Assembly: GCF_003590855.1 (NCBI RefSeq)
Contig: NZ_QYUP01000176.1
Coordinates: 1-43,840 of the forward strand
Length of the DNA stretch: 43,840 nt
Reading direction: 5' to 3'
From: Massilia cavernae
GTDB taxonomy: Bacteria; Pseudomonadota; Gammaproteobacteria; Burkholderiales; Burkholderiaceae_D
Positions within the stretch are counted from its first letter, which is position 1. Each line of letters opens with the position of its first letter. Shown here piece by piece: positions 24,290-31,958 of this stretch. Below the pieces are notes generated by a model. It did no database searches. It had not been told where the DNA came from and saw nothing but the letters and a program-made list of their open reading frames with translations. A program made the position numbers and the translations under genes.

Positions 24290-25456
24290 GAAACCTCGTC
24301 CTTTCAGGACGGGGTGAAAGGAGCCGACTGCGTAGCAGTCGATGCCTTGGCTTTAAGAGTGGAACCATGGTCGACAATGGCTGTCGAACCTTGATGAAAC
24401 TGGTTTACCGCTACCGCGTCAAGTCCCTGACCGGCCTGCTGAACACGCAGGCCCGGGCAGTCAACTTCGTCTGGAACTACTGCAACGACAGGCAAAAGGA
24501 TGCGCTGCGTTTCGGTCGCCGCTGGCATACCGGTTTTGATCTGATCAAGCTCACTACGGGGTGCAGCAAGGAGCTTGGACTTCACTCGGGTACCGTCAAC
24601 GACGTGTGCCAGCAGTATGCGAAGTCGCGCTCCCAGTCGCGCCGTCCCTACCTTCGCTATCGGGGCAGGAAGTCGCAGGGCTGGGTGCCGTTGAAAGGGC
24701 GTGAACTGAAACGCGAAGGAAATGCCTTCCGCTTCGCCGGCAATACCTTCCGCGTGTTTTATTCGCGTGCGCTGCCCGAGGGCAAAATCACCGACGGGAC
24801 CAACTTCTCGCGCGACCGGCGCGGCAACTGGTTCCTCAATATCGTCCTTGAAGTACCGGCGCCGTCTGCCCGCTTGCCGGTGCGCGGTGTGGGAATCGAC
24901 CTTGGCTTGAAAAACCTGGCTACCCTGAGCGATGGCAGCCGTATCGCGGCGCCGCAGATCTACCGTGCCAGCGAGGCGGCGCTGGCCGTGGCCCAGCGCG
25001 CCCGCAAGAAAAAGCGGGTCGCGGCGATCCACACAAAGATTGCCAATCGCCGCCGCCATTACCTGCATACTTGCACCAGCGCCATCGTCGGCGCGTTCGA
25101 CTATATTGTGGTTGGAAATATCAATGCTTCCGCGCTCGCCAAAACCAGCATGGCGAAGTCCGTCTACGATGTCGGCTGGTCGTCCTTCTGTACACAACTG
25201 GCGTACAAGGCTGTTAAGCATGGCGCCTGGTTTGAAGAAGTGAACGAAAGCTTTACCACCCAGATCTGCTCGAATTGCGGCGCTGTTCCCGATTCGAGGC
25301 CGAAAGGTATCGCAGACCTTGGAATAAGGGAATGGCGTTGCTGTGACTGCGGAGCGGTACATGATCGTGATCTCAATGCTGCGCTAAACATTCTCCGTCG
25401 CGGACGTGCGACGCTAGCTGTAGGAATCCCCGTCCTTTAGGTCGTGGAGGACGTCA
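24290..25456 (+). mobile_element. IS200/IS605-type element carrying only tnpB
   Basis: The left end carries a hairpin CGTCCT-TTC-AGGACG (24297-24311) and a second one CGACTGC/GCAGTCG (24325-24341). The right end carries CGTCCT...AGGACG (25431-25453), which contains the tnpB stop codon. No tnpA is present, so it depends on a transposase elsewhere. It sits between fnr and ubiT, and its right end touches the ubiT stop codon (25454-25456). Exact ends are inferred from the hairpins. Confidence 0.75.
24367..25440 (+). CDS. tnpB: TnpB (OrfB), RNA-guided-nuclease family, with altered RuvC-II
   Basis: 357 aa from ATG 24367 (another at 24394 is possible). N-terminal helix-turn-helix/WED part (YRYRVKSLTGLLNTQARAVN), RuvC-I D178 (GIDLGLKNLATL), C4 zinc ribbon C301-x2-C304...C325-x2-C328, and RuvC-III D335 (HDRDLNAALNIL). 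The RuvC-II segment reads IVVGNINAS, so the usual Glu is Gly250; E290/E291/E294 just before the zinc ribbon may substitute. Family members cut DNA guided by an RNA made from the element's 3' end. Whether this one cuts is open. Confidence 0.85.
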   Translation: MVDNGCRTLMKLVYRYRVKSLTGLLNTQARAVNFVWNYCNDRQKDALRFGRRWHTGFDLIKLTTGCSKELGLHSGTVNDVCQQYAKSRSQSRRPYLRYRGRKSQGWVPLKGRELKREGNAFRFAGNTFRVFYSRALPEGKITDGTNFSRDRRGNWFLNIVLEVPAPSARLPVRGVGIDLGLKNLATLSDGSRIAAPQIYRASEAALAVAQRARKKKRVAAIHTKIANRRRHYLHTCTSAIVGAFDYIVVGNINASALAKTSMAKSVYDVGWSSFCTQLAYKAVKHGAWFEEVNESFTTQICSNCGAVPDSRPKGIADLGIREWRCCDCGAVHDRDLNAALNILRRGRATLAVGIPVL

Positions 25457-25942
25457 ACTCGGCTGCGCTTTCTTCAGTGGCGCGCTTGCGAAGGCGGGAA
25501 GCCAGCGCAAGAGCAAATCGATCGTCGAGAAATCCAGTGCGTCGATGGTGTTCTTGAATAATAGCCCGAGCTCGGTGTCGCCCTCCAGCGTCAGCCGGCG
25601 GCCAAAAAACAGGCTGTCCGGATCCTCCTCCCGCCGCGCCAGCAGCCACAGGTCATGCATTGCCGACCCAATCGTCAGGTCAGGCTGTCCGCCCGCCTTC
25701 AACGGCGCAAAGCGCGTGGTTTGCCAGTGAAAGTCGAACACCAGTCCGGCGTCGTTGACCCGCAAGCGCAGGCATTTCCCTTCCAGCATGGCCTTGACGT
25801 CGTCCGGCATCTGCGACGCAATCGTGCAGTTGAGCGCCTGTGCGAACAGGAGCGAGCCCGGATAGGCCGGAAGGCGCTTCAGGCAGGTGACAAGAGCGGC
25901 TGGCAGCAATGGGTGGGCCTGGCGCTGGCCGCGCCAGCTCAT
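25454..25942 (-). CDS. ubiT: SCP2-domain ubiquinone biosynthesis accessory protein UbiT
   Basis: 162 aa. SCP2 lipid-binding domain: [19 protein letters not shown], then [53 protein letters not shown]. This matches YhbT/UbiT, which is needed with UbiU and UbiV to make ubiquinone without O2. It is last in the ubiU-ubiV-ubiT run and overlaps ubiV by 4 bp (ATGA). Its stop codon abuts the right end of the tnpB element. Confidence 0.88.
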   Translation of the reverse strand: MSWRGQRQAHPLLPAALVTCLKRLPAYPGSLLFAQALNCTIASQMPDDVKAMLEGKCLRLRVNDAGLVFDFHWQTTRFAPLKAGGQPDLTIGSAMHDLWLLARREEDPDSLFFGRRLTLEGDTELGLLFKNTIDALDFSTIDLLLRWLPAFASAPLKKAQPS

Positions 25943-26835
25943 GCCGCCTCCTGCTGGGTCATGCCGGGCATGCCATACCAGTACCCATTGCAGGCCTCGC
26001 CTGGCAGCAGGGGCGCGATCCGCATGCGCGCCTGCGCCGGCGCAAGCGTGCCGCGCCGGACCTCGTCATACAGATCGAGTACCCGGGCCGTGTCCTTCGA
26101 CTGCGGGCTGATGCGAAGCACGTCCACCCCGGCTGCCGCCAGCTGGTCGAACTCGCCGATCAGGCAGTGCACCCCTGCGGACTGGGTCTGGGTGCCGTTC
26201 AGGACCAGGAAGGGCTCGTGGGCACGGGTTCGCAGCAGCAAGCCGTCCGGATGTTCCAGGCAGCTGAACTGGCAGTCATCCTTGGGCAGGTTGCGGTAGC
26301 GGGCGGTGAAGCAGCGCGCCGAGAAGGCCAGGGGCATGCGCCCGTGGGCGAAGATCTCGGTTTCCATCTGCGCAGGGCCGTCTTGCAGCACGTGCGAGAG
26401 CTGCGCGCGGCCCATCTCGAGCGGCAGCGTCCAGCGCACGGCGCCAAGCTCGGCCATCATCGCGAGCGATGGCCCATTGTACAAATTCAGGTGCGGGCCC
26501 GCGACAAATGGCGTACCGCCGGGCAGTGCGTGTATGGCGCCAAAATCGTTGGCCTCGACCAGGAAGCGGCCGTTCGACATGATCTTGCGCATTGTCCCGA
26601 GTTCGCTGCCTGATTCGATCAGGGCCTGGGTCGACAACACGGCTTGCTTGCCGGATTCGGCGAGCAAGTCGGCGATGTCGAGCCAGTCGCTCAGGCGCAG
26701 TTCATGGCGGCGCGAGCAGACCGTTTCCCCGAGATAAACGATATCGGCGGGTCCGCCGGCCACCTCCTGGTAAAACTCGAAAACGGTTTCGCGCGGCCAG
26801 TAGGTAAGGATAGGCCCCAAGGCAAGTTTCAACAT
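25939..26835 (-). CDS. ubiV: U32-family [4Fe-4S] protein UbiV
   Basis: 298 aa from the ATG at 26833-26835. A peptidase-U32-type TIM barrel start ([26 protein letters not shown]). The four cluster cysteines are C40, C175, C188 and C192, with the C-x12-C-x3-C spacing of UbiV. Together with UbiU it forms the O2-independent hydroxylase of ubiquinone synthesis, using prephenate as oxygen donor in Escherichia coli. Overlaps ubiT by 4 bp; 24 bp from ubiU. Confidence 0.9.
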   Translation of the reverse strand: MLKLALGPILTYWPRETVFEFYQEVAGGPADIVYLGETVCSRRHELRLSDWLDIADLLAESGKQAVLSTQALIESGSELGTMRKIMSNGRFLVEANDFGAIHALPGGTPFVAGPHLNLYNGPSLAMMAELGAVRWTLPLEMGRAQLSHVLQDGPAQMETEIFAHGRMPLAFSARCFTARYRNLPKDDCQFSCLEHPDGLLLRTRAHEPFLVLNGTQTQSAGVHCLIGEFDQLAAAGVDVLRISPQSKDTARVLDLYDEVRRGTLAPAQARMRIAPLLPGEACNGYWYGMPGMTQQEAA

Positions 26836-26859
26836 CAAGTGCTCCGCATTAAAGACAGG

Positions 26860-27900
26860 TTATTTCCAGGCGCGGTGATATGCGCCCAAGGTGTGCTGCT
26901 GGCCCTCCGCGACCTTTCCAAGCGCGCTGATCCAGTCGGGCCGTACCGTAAAGCGCGCCTTGTTGTCACGGTAGGCATCGATCGCGTCGCGCCAGACCCG
27001 GGTGACTTGCGCCACATAGGCCGGGCTTCGCTGGCGTCCTTCAATCTTGATGGCACGCACGCCGGCAGCAATCAACTCGGGCAGCAGTTCCAGGGTATTG
27101 AGGCTGGCCGGTTCTTCGATGGCATAGTAGGTTTCGCCTTCCACTTCGAAGCGCCCTTTGCACAGCGTCGGATAGCTGGCGTTTTCGCCGGGCTGGTACC
27201 GGTCGATGAGGACATTGTTGAGGCGCGCTTCCAGTCCCAGCGGGCCCTCCTGCCACCGGACCGCCTTGGCCGGGGAGCAGACCCCGTGCGTGTTGGGCGA
27301 CTCCCCGGTGGCGTATGAGGACAGTGCGCAACGGCCTTCCACCATCACGCACAGGCTGCCGAAGCCGAAAACCTCGATCTCGACCGGGGTATGGGCGATC
27401 AGCTGGCGTATCTGGGTCATCGACAGTACCCGCGGAAGTACCGCGCGCGCGATGCCAAAATGCTGGTGATAGAAGTTGATCGCCTCGTAGTTGGTCGCCG
27501 AGCCTTGCACCGACAGGTGCAATCGCAAGGCAGGATGGTGCTGGGCGACGTAAGCCATCAGCGCGGGGTCGGCGCAGATCAGGGCATCGACCCCGGCGCC
27601 GGCGGCGCGGTCGGCCGCCGCCCGCCAGCCGCTCCATGCCGCGGCTTGCGGATACGTATTGAGCGCCACCAGCACTTTGCGGCCGCGCTGGTGGGCGTAA
27701 TCGATACCCTGTTCGATCGCTTTGTCGTCGAAGTTGAGCCCTGCGAAATTGCGGGCATTGGTGGCATCGCGAAAGCCGAGATAGACGCAATCGGCGCCAT
27801 TGTCGACCGCCGCCTTGAGTGCCGGCAAGCTGCCGGCGGGGCAGACCAGTTCTGGCACCGCGATGGCCGCGCGCTGCGCCGTGGGCGATATCGCTGTCAT
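26860..27900 (-). CDS. ubiU: U32-family [4Fe-4S] protein UbiU
   Basis: 346 aa. VPELVCPAGSLPALKAAVDNGADCVYLG opens the U32 barrel. Cluster ligands C184, C191, C208 and C247 have exactly the intervals (7, 17, 39) of E. coli UbiU. It carries about 15 extra N-terminal residues. First gene of ubiUVT, giving ubiquinone for anaerobic respiration; qNOR here needs quinol. Promoter: 18-bp operator at 27960-27977 with TATAGT 20 bp downstream. Confidence 0.92.
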   Translation of the reverse strand: MTAISPTAQRAAIAVPELVCPAGSLPALKAAVDNGADCVYLGFRDATNARNFAGLNFDDKAIEQGIDYAHQRGRKVLVALNTYPQAAAWSGWRAAADRAAGAGVDALICADPALMAYVAQHHPALRLHLSVQGSATNYEAINFYHQHFGIARAVLPRVLSMTQIRQLIAHTPVEIEVFGFGSLCVMVEGRCALSSYATGESPNTHGVCSPAKAVRWQEGPLGLEARLNNVLIDRYQPGENASYPTLCKGRFEVEGETYYAIEEPASLNTLELLPELIAAGVRAIKIEGRQRSPAYVAQVTRVWRDAIDAYRDNKARFTVRPDWISALGKVAEGQQHTLGAYHRAWK

Positions 27901-27933
27901 TGGAACCTTCTATTCGTGTTGGAGTAGGCCGCG

Positions 27934-27977
27934 ACTATAAGCGGCCAGCGCGCCGCTGTCCTTAGACTGGATTAAGA
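27934..27977 (-). promoter_or_regulatory. ubiU promoter: 18-bp operator plus -10 box
   Basis: Operator 27960-27977, TCTTAATCCAGTCTAAGG on the gene's strand. The -10 candidate TATAGT (minus strand, 27934-27939) sits exactly where an operator centred at -41.5 requires it. Confidence 0.65.
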
Positions 27978-28043
27978 ATGCCGCGTGGATCGCGCGCCTC
28001 CGCCCGCGGGCGCCGTCACGGCGCGTGGACAGGCTTGGCCATT

Positions 28044-28088
28044 TCTTGACCTGATTTAAGGAACCGGCGCAAGCAGAAATAGGACAAT
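28044..28088 (+). promoter_or_regulatory. paaX-like gene promoter: 18-bp operator plus -10 box
   Basis: Operator 28044-28061, TCTTGACCTGATTTAAGG. GACAAT at 28083-28088 fits as the -10, giving an operator centre about 42 bp before the expected start. It shares the divergent 207-bp region with the ubiU promoter, each direction having its own operator. Confidence 0.6.
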
Positions 28089-28112
28089 CGCCGCACAGAG
28101 AAAGGAATGGCA

Positions 28113-29060
28113 ATGGAGACTATCCTGGCGTACCCGACGCGCAAGCACGCGTCTGCAACGAGAGCCGCCGCAACTGGCTTGCTGCACGTCGAACCGAATC
28201 AAGCCGAGGTATGTCCGGGGCCAATTCTCACTGCCAGGCAGGTAGCGGTCACGGTGCTGCGCGACCTGTTGCCACCCGGCGTGGATGTGCTCTGGTTCAG
28301 TGAATTCAGTGCATTGACCGAGCCCTTGGGGATGAACGAGCGGGCCCTGCGGACAACACTGTTCCGTCTCGCACAACAGGGCGTGGTCCAGGGGATCCGC
28401 ATCGGCAAGCGCAGCGCCTATCGGCTCGCCATCGCACCGGACTGGCAACGCTCGCCGGACAAGGAAGCTGCGTGGTCAGGTGCGTGGTGCGTGGCGATCC
28501 GCCTGCGCGGGAGGGCGCCGCCGGCACGGCGTGCCGCATGCGAGGCGAACCTGGTCGCGGCCGGATTCCGGCCCGTCGCCGCTGGTGTGCTGCTTCGGCC
28601 GCAGTTTGGCGCGTGTCCGGTCCACGCGATCCTGGAACGGCACAGGATGCAGGATGCCACCCTGGTGCTCACGGCAGAGCAACCTCCGACGCCAGGAAAC
28701 CGCAGTGTGCTCGACATGGTCAGCGATTGCTGGCAACTGGGCCCGCTCATGTCCGACTACCAGGAGCTGAGCAGGCGCTGCGAGGAATTTCTTGCGTGCC
28801 CCATGTCGAACCACCTGAGTGGTGGTGCGGAAGGCGAGTTCGTCAAGGGCGCACTCCTGCTGCACGAGTGGCAGACCTTGTTGTCGCGCGACCCCGCGCT
28901 TCCTGCCCAACTCCTGCCTGCGCAATGGCCGAAAGAACAGGCGGCGGCCTTGATCGGCGAGCTGCGCTCCCGTGTGGCGCAGGGAGCCTTCGTGCGGGGA
29001 GTGTTGGCCCCGGCCCGTAACCGGCGCCCGCCCTCGTCCGGTGCAGGACTCTCCGGGTGA
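28113..29060 (+). CDS. PaaX-type transcriptional regulator
   Basis: 315 aa. The start at 28113 fits AAAGG at 28101-28105 better than the ATG at 28107. N-terminal winged helix TARQVAVTVLRDLLPP...GMNERALRTTLFRLAQQGVV...RIGKRSAYRLA, a central domain, and the PaaX C-terminal segment DYQELSRRCEEFLA...ALLLHEWQTLLSRDPALPAQLLPAQWP. PaaX proteins usually repress phenylacetate catabolism and respond to phenylacetyl-CoA. No paa genes are here, but IpdC can make phenylacetaldehyde from phenylpyruvate and shares its operator type. The N-terminal 40 residues are extra. Target unknown. Confidence 0.8.
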   Translation: METILAYPTRKHASATRAAATGLLHVEPNQAEVCPGPILTARQVAVTVLRDLLPPGVDVLWFSEFSALTEPLGMNERALRTTLFRLAQQGVVQGIRIGKRSAYRLAIAPDWQRSPDKEAAWSGAWCVAIRLRGRAPPARRAACEANLVAAGFRPVAAGVLLRPQFGACPVHAILERHRMQDATLVLTAEQPPTPGNRSVLDMVSDCWQLGPLMSDYQELSRRCEEFLACPMSNHLSGGAEGEFVKGALLLHEWQTLLSRDPALPAQLLPAQWPKEQAAALIGELRSRVAQGAFVRGVLAPARNRRPPSSGAGLSG

Positions 29061-29129
29061 TCGTCCCGGCGCGTCACCATGCGTGCACGCGGCCGCTTCC
29101 GGACGAGAATCCGGGCAAGTCGGAAAAGT
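29061..29129 (+). other. Spacer between the paaX-like gene and the nirK promoter
   Basis: Short stretch with a G+C-rich start after the PaaX-like stop; no clear terminator hairpin with T run is visible. Confidence 0.3.
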
Positions 29130-29143
29130 TTGATGTGAGTCAA
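29130..29143 (+). promoter_or_regulatory. FNR/Dnr box 1 of nirK (activator position)
   Basis: TTGATGTGAGTCAA, one mismatch. An extended -10, TGTATGAT with hexamer TATGAT at 29167-29172, predicts a start near 29178, placing the box centre (29136.5) at -41.5: a textbook class II Fnr/Dnr promoter. Confidence 0.75.
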
Positions 29144-29172
29144 TTTTTTATGGTGGCATCGAAATGTATGAT

Positions 29173-29186
29173 TTGATCGTCGTCAA
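29173..29186 (+). promoter_or_regulatory. FNR/Dnr box 2 of nirK (overlaps the expected start site)
   Basis: TTGATCGTCGTCAA, one mismatch, centred 43 bp after box 1 and covering the predicted transcription start. Bound regulator here should repress or limit transcription. The two boxes could bind different members of the three Crp/Fnr regulators in this window. Confidence 0.6.
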
Positions 29187-29227
29187 ACGATGCAAGCTCG
29201 CATCAAACATAGAAAAGTGAGAAGGAA

Positions 29228-30637
29228 ATGAAAAAGACCAAGATTTCGCAAGCCATCGTCGCACTCGCCATGAGCGCTGCCGTGATGGCGCCGGCATTTG
29301 CGCAGCATGCTGGTCACGCCAAGGCTTCCGACAGCGCCGCAGTCCAATACCGGCCTGACGTCACCTATACCCTTCGTACCGATATCGCCGACGGCAAGCT
29401 GGTGTTCGTTGGCGAAACCGGCGCCATGAAAGGCGTGGCCAATCCTACGTTGAATGTGCCGGAAGGCGCGGTGGTGCAGATAAACCTCGTCAACGGCGAC
29501 GGCGCTGTCCACGATGTGAGCATCCCGGACTTCAACGTCAAGTCGAACCAGATCAATGACAAAGGCGCGAGCACCTCGATCGTCTTCAAGGCCGACAAGA
29601 AGGGCGTGTTCACCTATATCTGTTCGCTGCCTGGCCACGTCGCGGCCGGCATGATCGGCAAGATCGTCGTGGGCGGAGCGGTGGCTGCGCAAGTGCCGCA
29701 GGGCGCCGATATTTCGCAGAATCCTATGATGACGGGAAAGCCCGTCGGCGCGCGCGGTCCGCAGAAACTGAGCGTGAACCTTGAGACCACCGAAATCGTG
29801 GGCCAGCTTGCGGACGGCACGACCTACAAGTACTGGACCTTCAATAACAAGGTGCCAGGCCCGTTCCTGCGCGTGCGCGTCGGCGACACGGTGGAGGTCA
29901 ACATGGCCAACGCCAAGGATAGCCACATGATCCATTCGGTCGACTTCCACTCGGTGACCGGTCCGGGCGGTGGCGCGGCCGTGACCCAGGCGGCGCCAGG
30001 CAGCACCAAGAGCTTCACGTTCAAGGCACTCAATCCCGGCCTGTACGTGTACCACTGCGCCACGCCGATGGTCGCCCAGCACATCTCGAACGGCATGTAC
30101 GGCATGATCCTGGTGGAGCCGGAAGGCGGCTTGCCGAAAGTGGATCGCGAATTCTATGTCATGCAGGGGGAACTGTACACCGCGCAGCGCCATGGTACGC
30201 CCGGGGAAGCCGAGTTCTCGCTGGAGAAACTGCTGGACGAGAATCCTGAACACCTGATGTTCAACGGCAATCACGATGCCTTGACCAAGACCCACCGCAT
30301 GGAAGCGAAGGTGGGTGAGACGGTGCGCATCTTCTTCGGCGTGGGTGGTCCGAACGCGACGTCGAGCTTCCACGTGATCGGTGAAATATTCGACCGTGTC
30401 TACAACCTGGGCGACCTGACATCGCCACCATTGAAGAACGTCCAGACGGTGAGCGTGCCGCCAGGCGGCGCCACGATGGTCGAGTTCAAGGTGGAGGTGC
30501 CGGGACGCTACATCCTGGTCGACCATGCCTTGTCGCGCATGGAAAAAGGACTTGCGGGCTTCTTGCATGTGGTTGGCAAGGAGAATCGCGGGGTGTTCCA
30601 CACTGCCAGCAAACCGGACGCCGACTCGGGACACTAA
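29228..30637 (+). CDS. nirK: Copper nitrite reductase with an extra N-terminal cupredoxin domain
   Basis: 469 aa, about 100 longer than ordinary two-domain NirK. It reduces nitrite to NO in the periplasm. Signal peptide 1-25 (APAFA), then an added cupredoxin (about 40-150) with its own type 1 copper ligands H95, C132, H137 and M142 (YICSLPGHVAAGM). The AniA-like catalytic part follows. Its type 1 ligands are H236, C277, H285 and M290; the type 2 ligands are H241, H276 and H433; the catalytic pair is D239 and H382. AGAAGGAA precedes the ATG. It is followed by a strong terminator and crp2. The fused domain probably feeds electrons to the core. A scar of a second nirK is at 206-229. Confidence 0.94.
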   Translation: MKKTKISQAIVALAMSAAVMAPAFAQHAGHAKASDSAAVQYRPDVTYTLRTDIADGKLVFVGETGAMKGVANPTLNVPEGAVVQINLVNGDGAVHDVSIPDFNVKSNQINDKGASTSIVFKADKKGVFTYICSLPGHVAAGMIGKIVVGGAVAAQVPQGADISQNPMMTGKPVGARGPQKLSVNLETTEIVGQLADGTTYKYWTFNNKVPGPFLRVRVGDTVEVNMANAKDSHMIHSVDFHSVTGPGGGAAVTQAAPGSTKSFTFKALNPGLYVYHCATPMVAQHISNGMYGMILVEPEGGLPKVDREFYVMQGELYTAQRHGTPGEAEFSLEKLLDENPEHLMFNGNHDALTKTHRMEAKVGETVRIFFGVGGPNATSSFHVIGEIFDRVYNLGDLTSPPLKNVQTVSVPPGGATMVEFKVEVPGRYILVDHALSRMEKGLAGFLHVVGKENRGVFHTASKPDADSGH

Positions 30638-30655
30638 GCCCTGAGCTCAGGCTGC

Positions 30656-30679
30656 AGACCCGCCATGCGCGGGTCTTTT
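30656..30679 (+). terminator. Intrinsic terminator of nirK
   Basis: 8-bp perfect stem AGACCCGC/GCGGGTCT with loop CATGC, followed by TTTT; 18 bp after the nirK stop. A degenerate copy follows the nirK scar at 249-268. Confidence 0.85.
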
Positions 30680-30726
30680 GCATTTTCCGAATCGAATAAT
30701 ATGACAGGCTTTCAAAAGATCCCGCC

Positions 30727-31407
30727 ATGACAACCAAGAAAATAGACCGGCGTGTCTTTCTCAAACGACTTCCACTGTTCAGCGATTTCGCGCCCAGCGA
30801 ACTCGATGAGCTGGCCAACCGGACGACAGAATTGCACGTTGCCCGGGGCGTGCCGGTTTTTCACCGCGGCGATCCGTGCCAGGGCTTTCATATCGTGATT
30901 TATGGCCAGGTCAAGCTCGGGTTCCTGTCGGTCGAAGGCGGCGAGAAGATTGTCGAAATCGTCGGGCCGGGCTTCAGCTTTGGCGAGGCGCTGATGTTCA
31001 TGGAGAAGCCGTATATCCTGAGTGCCACCGCGCTGGCCGATTCCATGTTGCTGCATATTTCCAAAGAAGCGGTGTTCAGCGAACTGGAGCGCAATCCTGC
31101 GTTCGCTCGACGTATGCTCGCGGGCATGAGCCGGCGGCTGCACGGGCTTATTTCGGATGTGGAGTCGTATTCGCTACGTTCCGGCAGCCAGCGCATTGTG
31201 GGTTATCTGCTGAAGGATGAACCTGATGGCGACGGTGCCCAGGTCACGCTCACCATCAGTAAGAAGTCGCTGGCGTCGCGGCTCAATCTCACGCCTGAAT
31301 ATTTTTCGAGGGTGCTGCGCGACCTGACTGCCCACGGCATGATTTCTGTTGAGGGGCGCTCGATCACCATTCATGACATCGAGCGCCTGCGCGTCTACGA
31401 AGGATGA
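30727..31407 (+). CDS. Crp/Fnr-family regulator Crp2, paralogue of Crp1
   Basis: 226 aa, the same length as Crp1 and very similar throughout. Sensor fold 15-125 (VFHRGDPCQGFHIVIYGQ, GPGFSFGEALMFMEKPY), winged helix 155-225 with E191-x2-S194-R195 (LTPEYFSRVL). The Fe-S cysteines are absent; the single conserved cysteine is C51. The almost identical recognition helix means Crp1 and Crp2 probably read the same DNA site. It lies 89 bp after nirK, beyond the terminator, and converges with a DUF2249 gene. A Dnr/NNR-like role in NO-responsive activation is inferred. Confidence 0.88.
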   Translation: MTTKKIDRRVFLKRLPLFSDFAPSELDELANRTTELHVARGVPVFHRGDPCQGFHIVIYGQVKLGFLSVEGGEKIVEIVGPGFSFGEALMFMEKPYILSATALADSMLLHISKEAVFSELERNPAFARRMLAGMSRRLHGLISDVESYSLRSGSQRIVGYLLKDEPDGDGAQVTLTISKKSLASRLNLTPEYFSRVLRDLTAHGMISVEGRSITIHDIERLRVYEG

Positions 31408-31408
31408 A

Positions 31409-31432
31409 CCTGCCGCTGCACTGAGCGGCAGG
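31409..31432. terminator. Hairpin between convergent crp2 and DUF2249
   Basis: Perfect 9-bp stem CCTGCCGCT/AGCGGCAGG with a 6-nt loop directly after the crp2 stop; no T run, probably a shared bidirectional stop. Confidence 0.55.
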
Positions 31433-31458
31433 ACAAGGTGGCGCGGGGGCAGGAAGTT

Positions 31459-31722
31459 TTAGCTGACGATCCTGAAATCGATGACCACTTCACCCGGATC
31501 GCGTGCCACGTAGGCGGCCTGCAGACGCGGGCCGAAGTGTTGGGACAACTGCTGAAGCAGCGGCAAAGGATCGTGGTCGTTACAGAAGCGCATCGTCTCG
31601 CCGATCGTGAGCGCGCTGAGCGCGCCGAAGATGGCCGCATGCCGGAAGCGGCGGGCAACGCCGCGGGCGTCGAACAGATAGGTGCCTTCTGCAGTTTGTG
31701 GAGCCGAGCAATCGTGGGACAT
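31459..31722 (-). CDS. DUF2249 domain protein next to crp2 (paralogue B)
   Basis: 87 aa, the same length as the protein at 3696-3959 and about three-quarters identical to it (FDARGVARRFRHAAIFGALS, then a DHDPLPLLQQLSQHFGPRL loop). GGAGAA precedes the ATG. A weak FNR-like site lies 166 bp upstream. Function unknown; this second copy is with nirK/crp2 rather than norB. Confidence 0.8.
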   Translation of the reverse strand: MSHDCSAPQTAEGTYLFDARGVARRFRHAAIFGALSALTIGETMRFCNDHDPLPLLQQLSQHFGPRLQAAYVARDPGEVVIDFRIVS

Positions 31723-31958
31723 GGAATTCTCCTAATGGTGTAGGGGCGGCCACCAGCTGCCTGGAAGCGCCGCAGACCTTGTTGGTTCTATTGGCGATGG
31801 AATAGTCGTCCGCCGGTCGGCCGGGATGTGGCGCCTGACCTCCCGAAGGCTTGCGTCAATGTTAGGTGCCGGAGGAGTCCCCGGTCTATGATGCAAGTCA
31901 AGATTCGAAAAAAGGACTGTGTCTGATCGATGAGCCGGGCGCGCACCACGAAAACGAT
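31723..31958. other. Intergenic region, no gene seen
   Basis: 236 bp between two minus-strand genes. A short open frame (31732-31980) has no ribosome site and unprotein-like composition. On the minus strand, 31888-31901 reads TTGACTTGCATCAT, two mismatches from an FNR box; it may serve the DUF2249 gene. Confidence 0.35.

Noticed and set aside
24034..24366. Upstream in-frame extension of tnpB into fnr
   Set aside because: It translates fnr in a shifted frame and the element's left-end hairpins; the start at 24367 fits the family.
24290..25456. Hairpins at the tnpB element considered as part of a CRISPR array
   Set aside because: No repeated spacer-repeat units; they are terminal hairpins of an IS605-type element. 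No CRISPR array is visible in the window.
29183..30634. Long open frame opposite nirK (483 codons)
   Set aside because: Antisense shadow of nirK with no recognisable domain.
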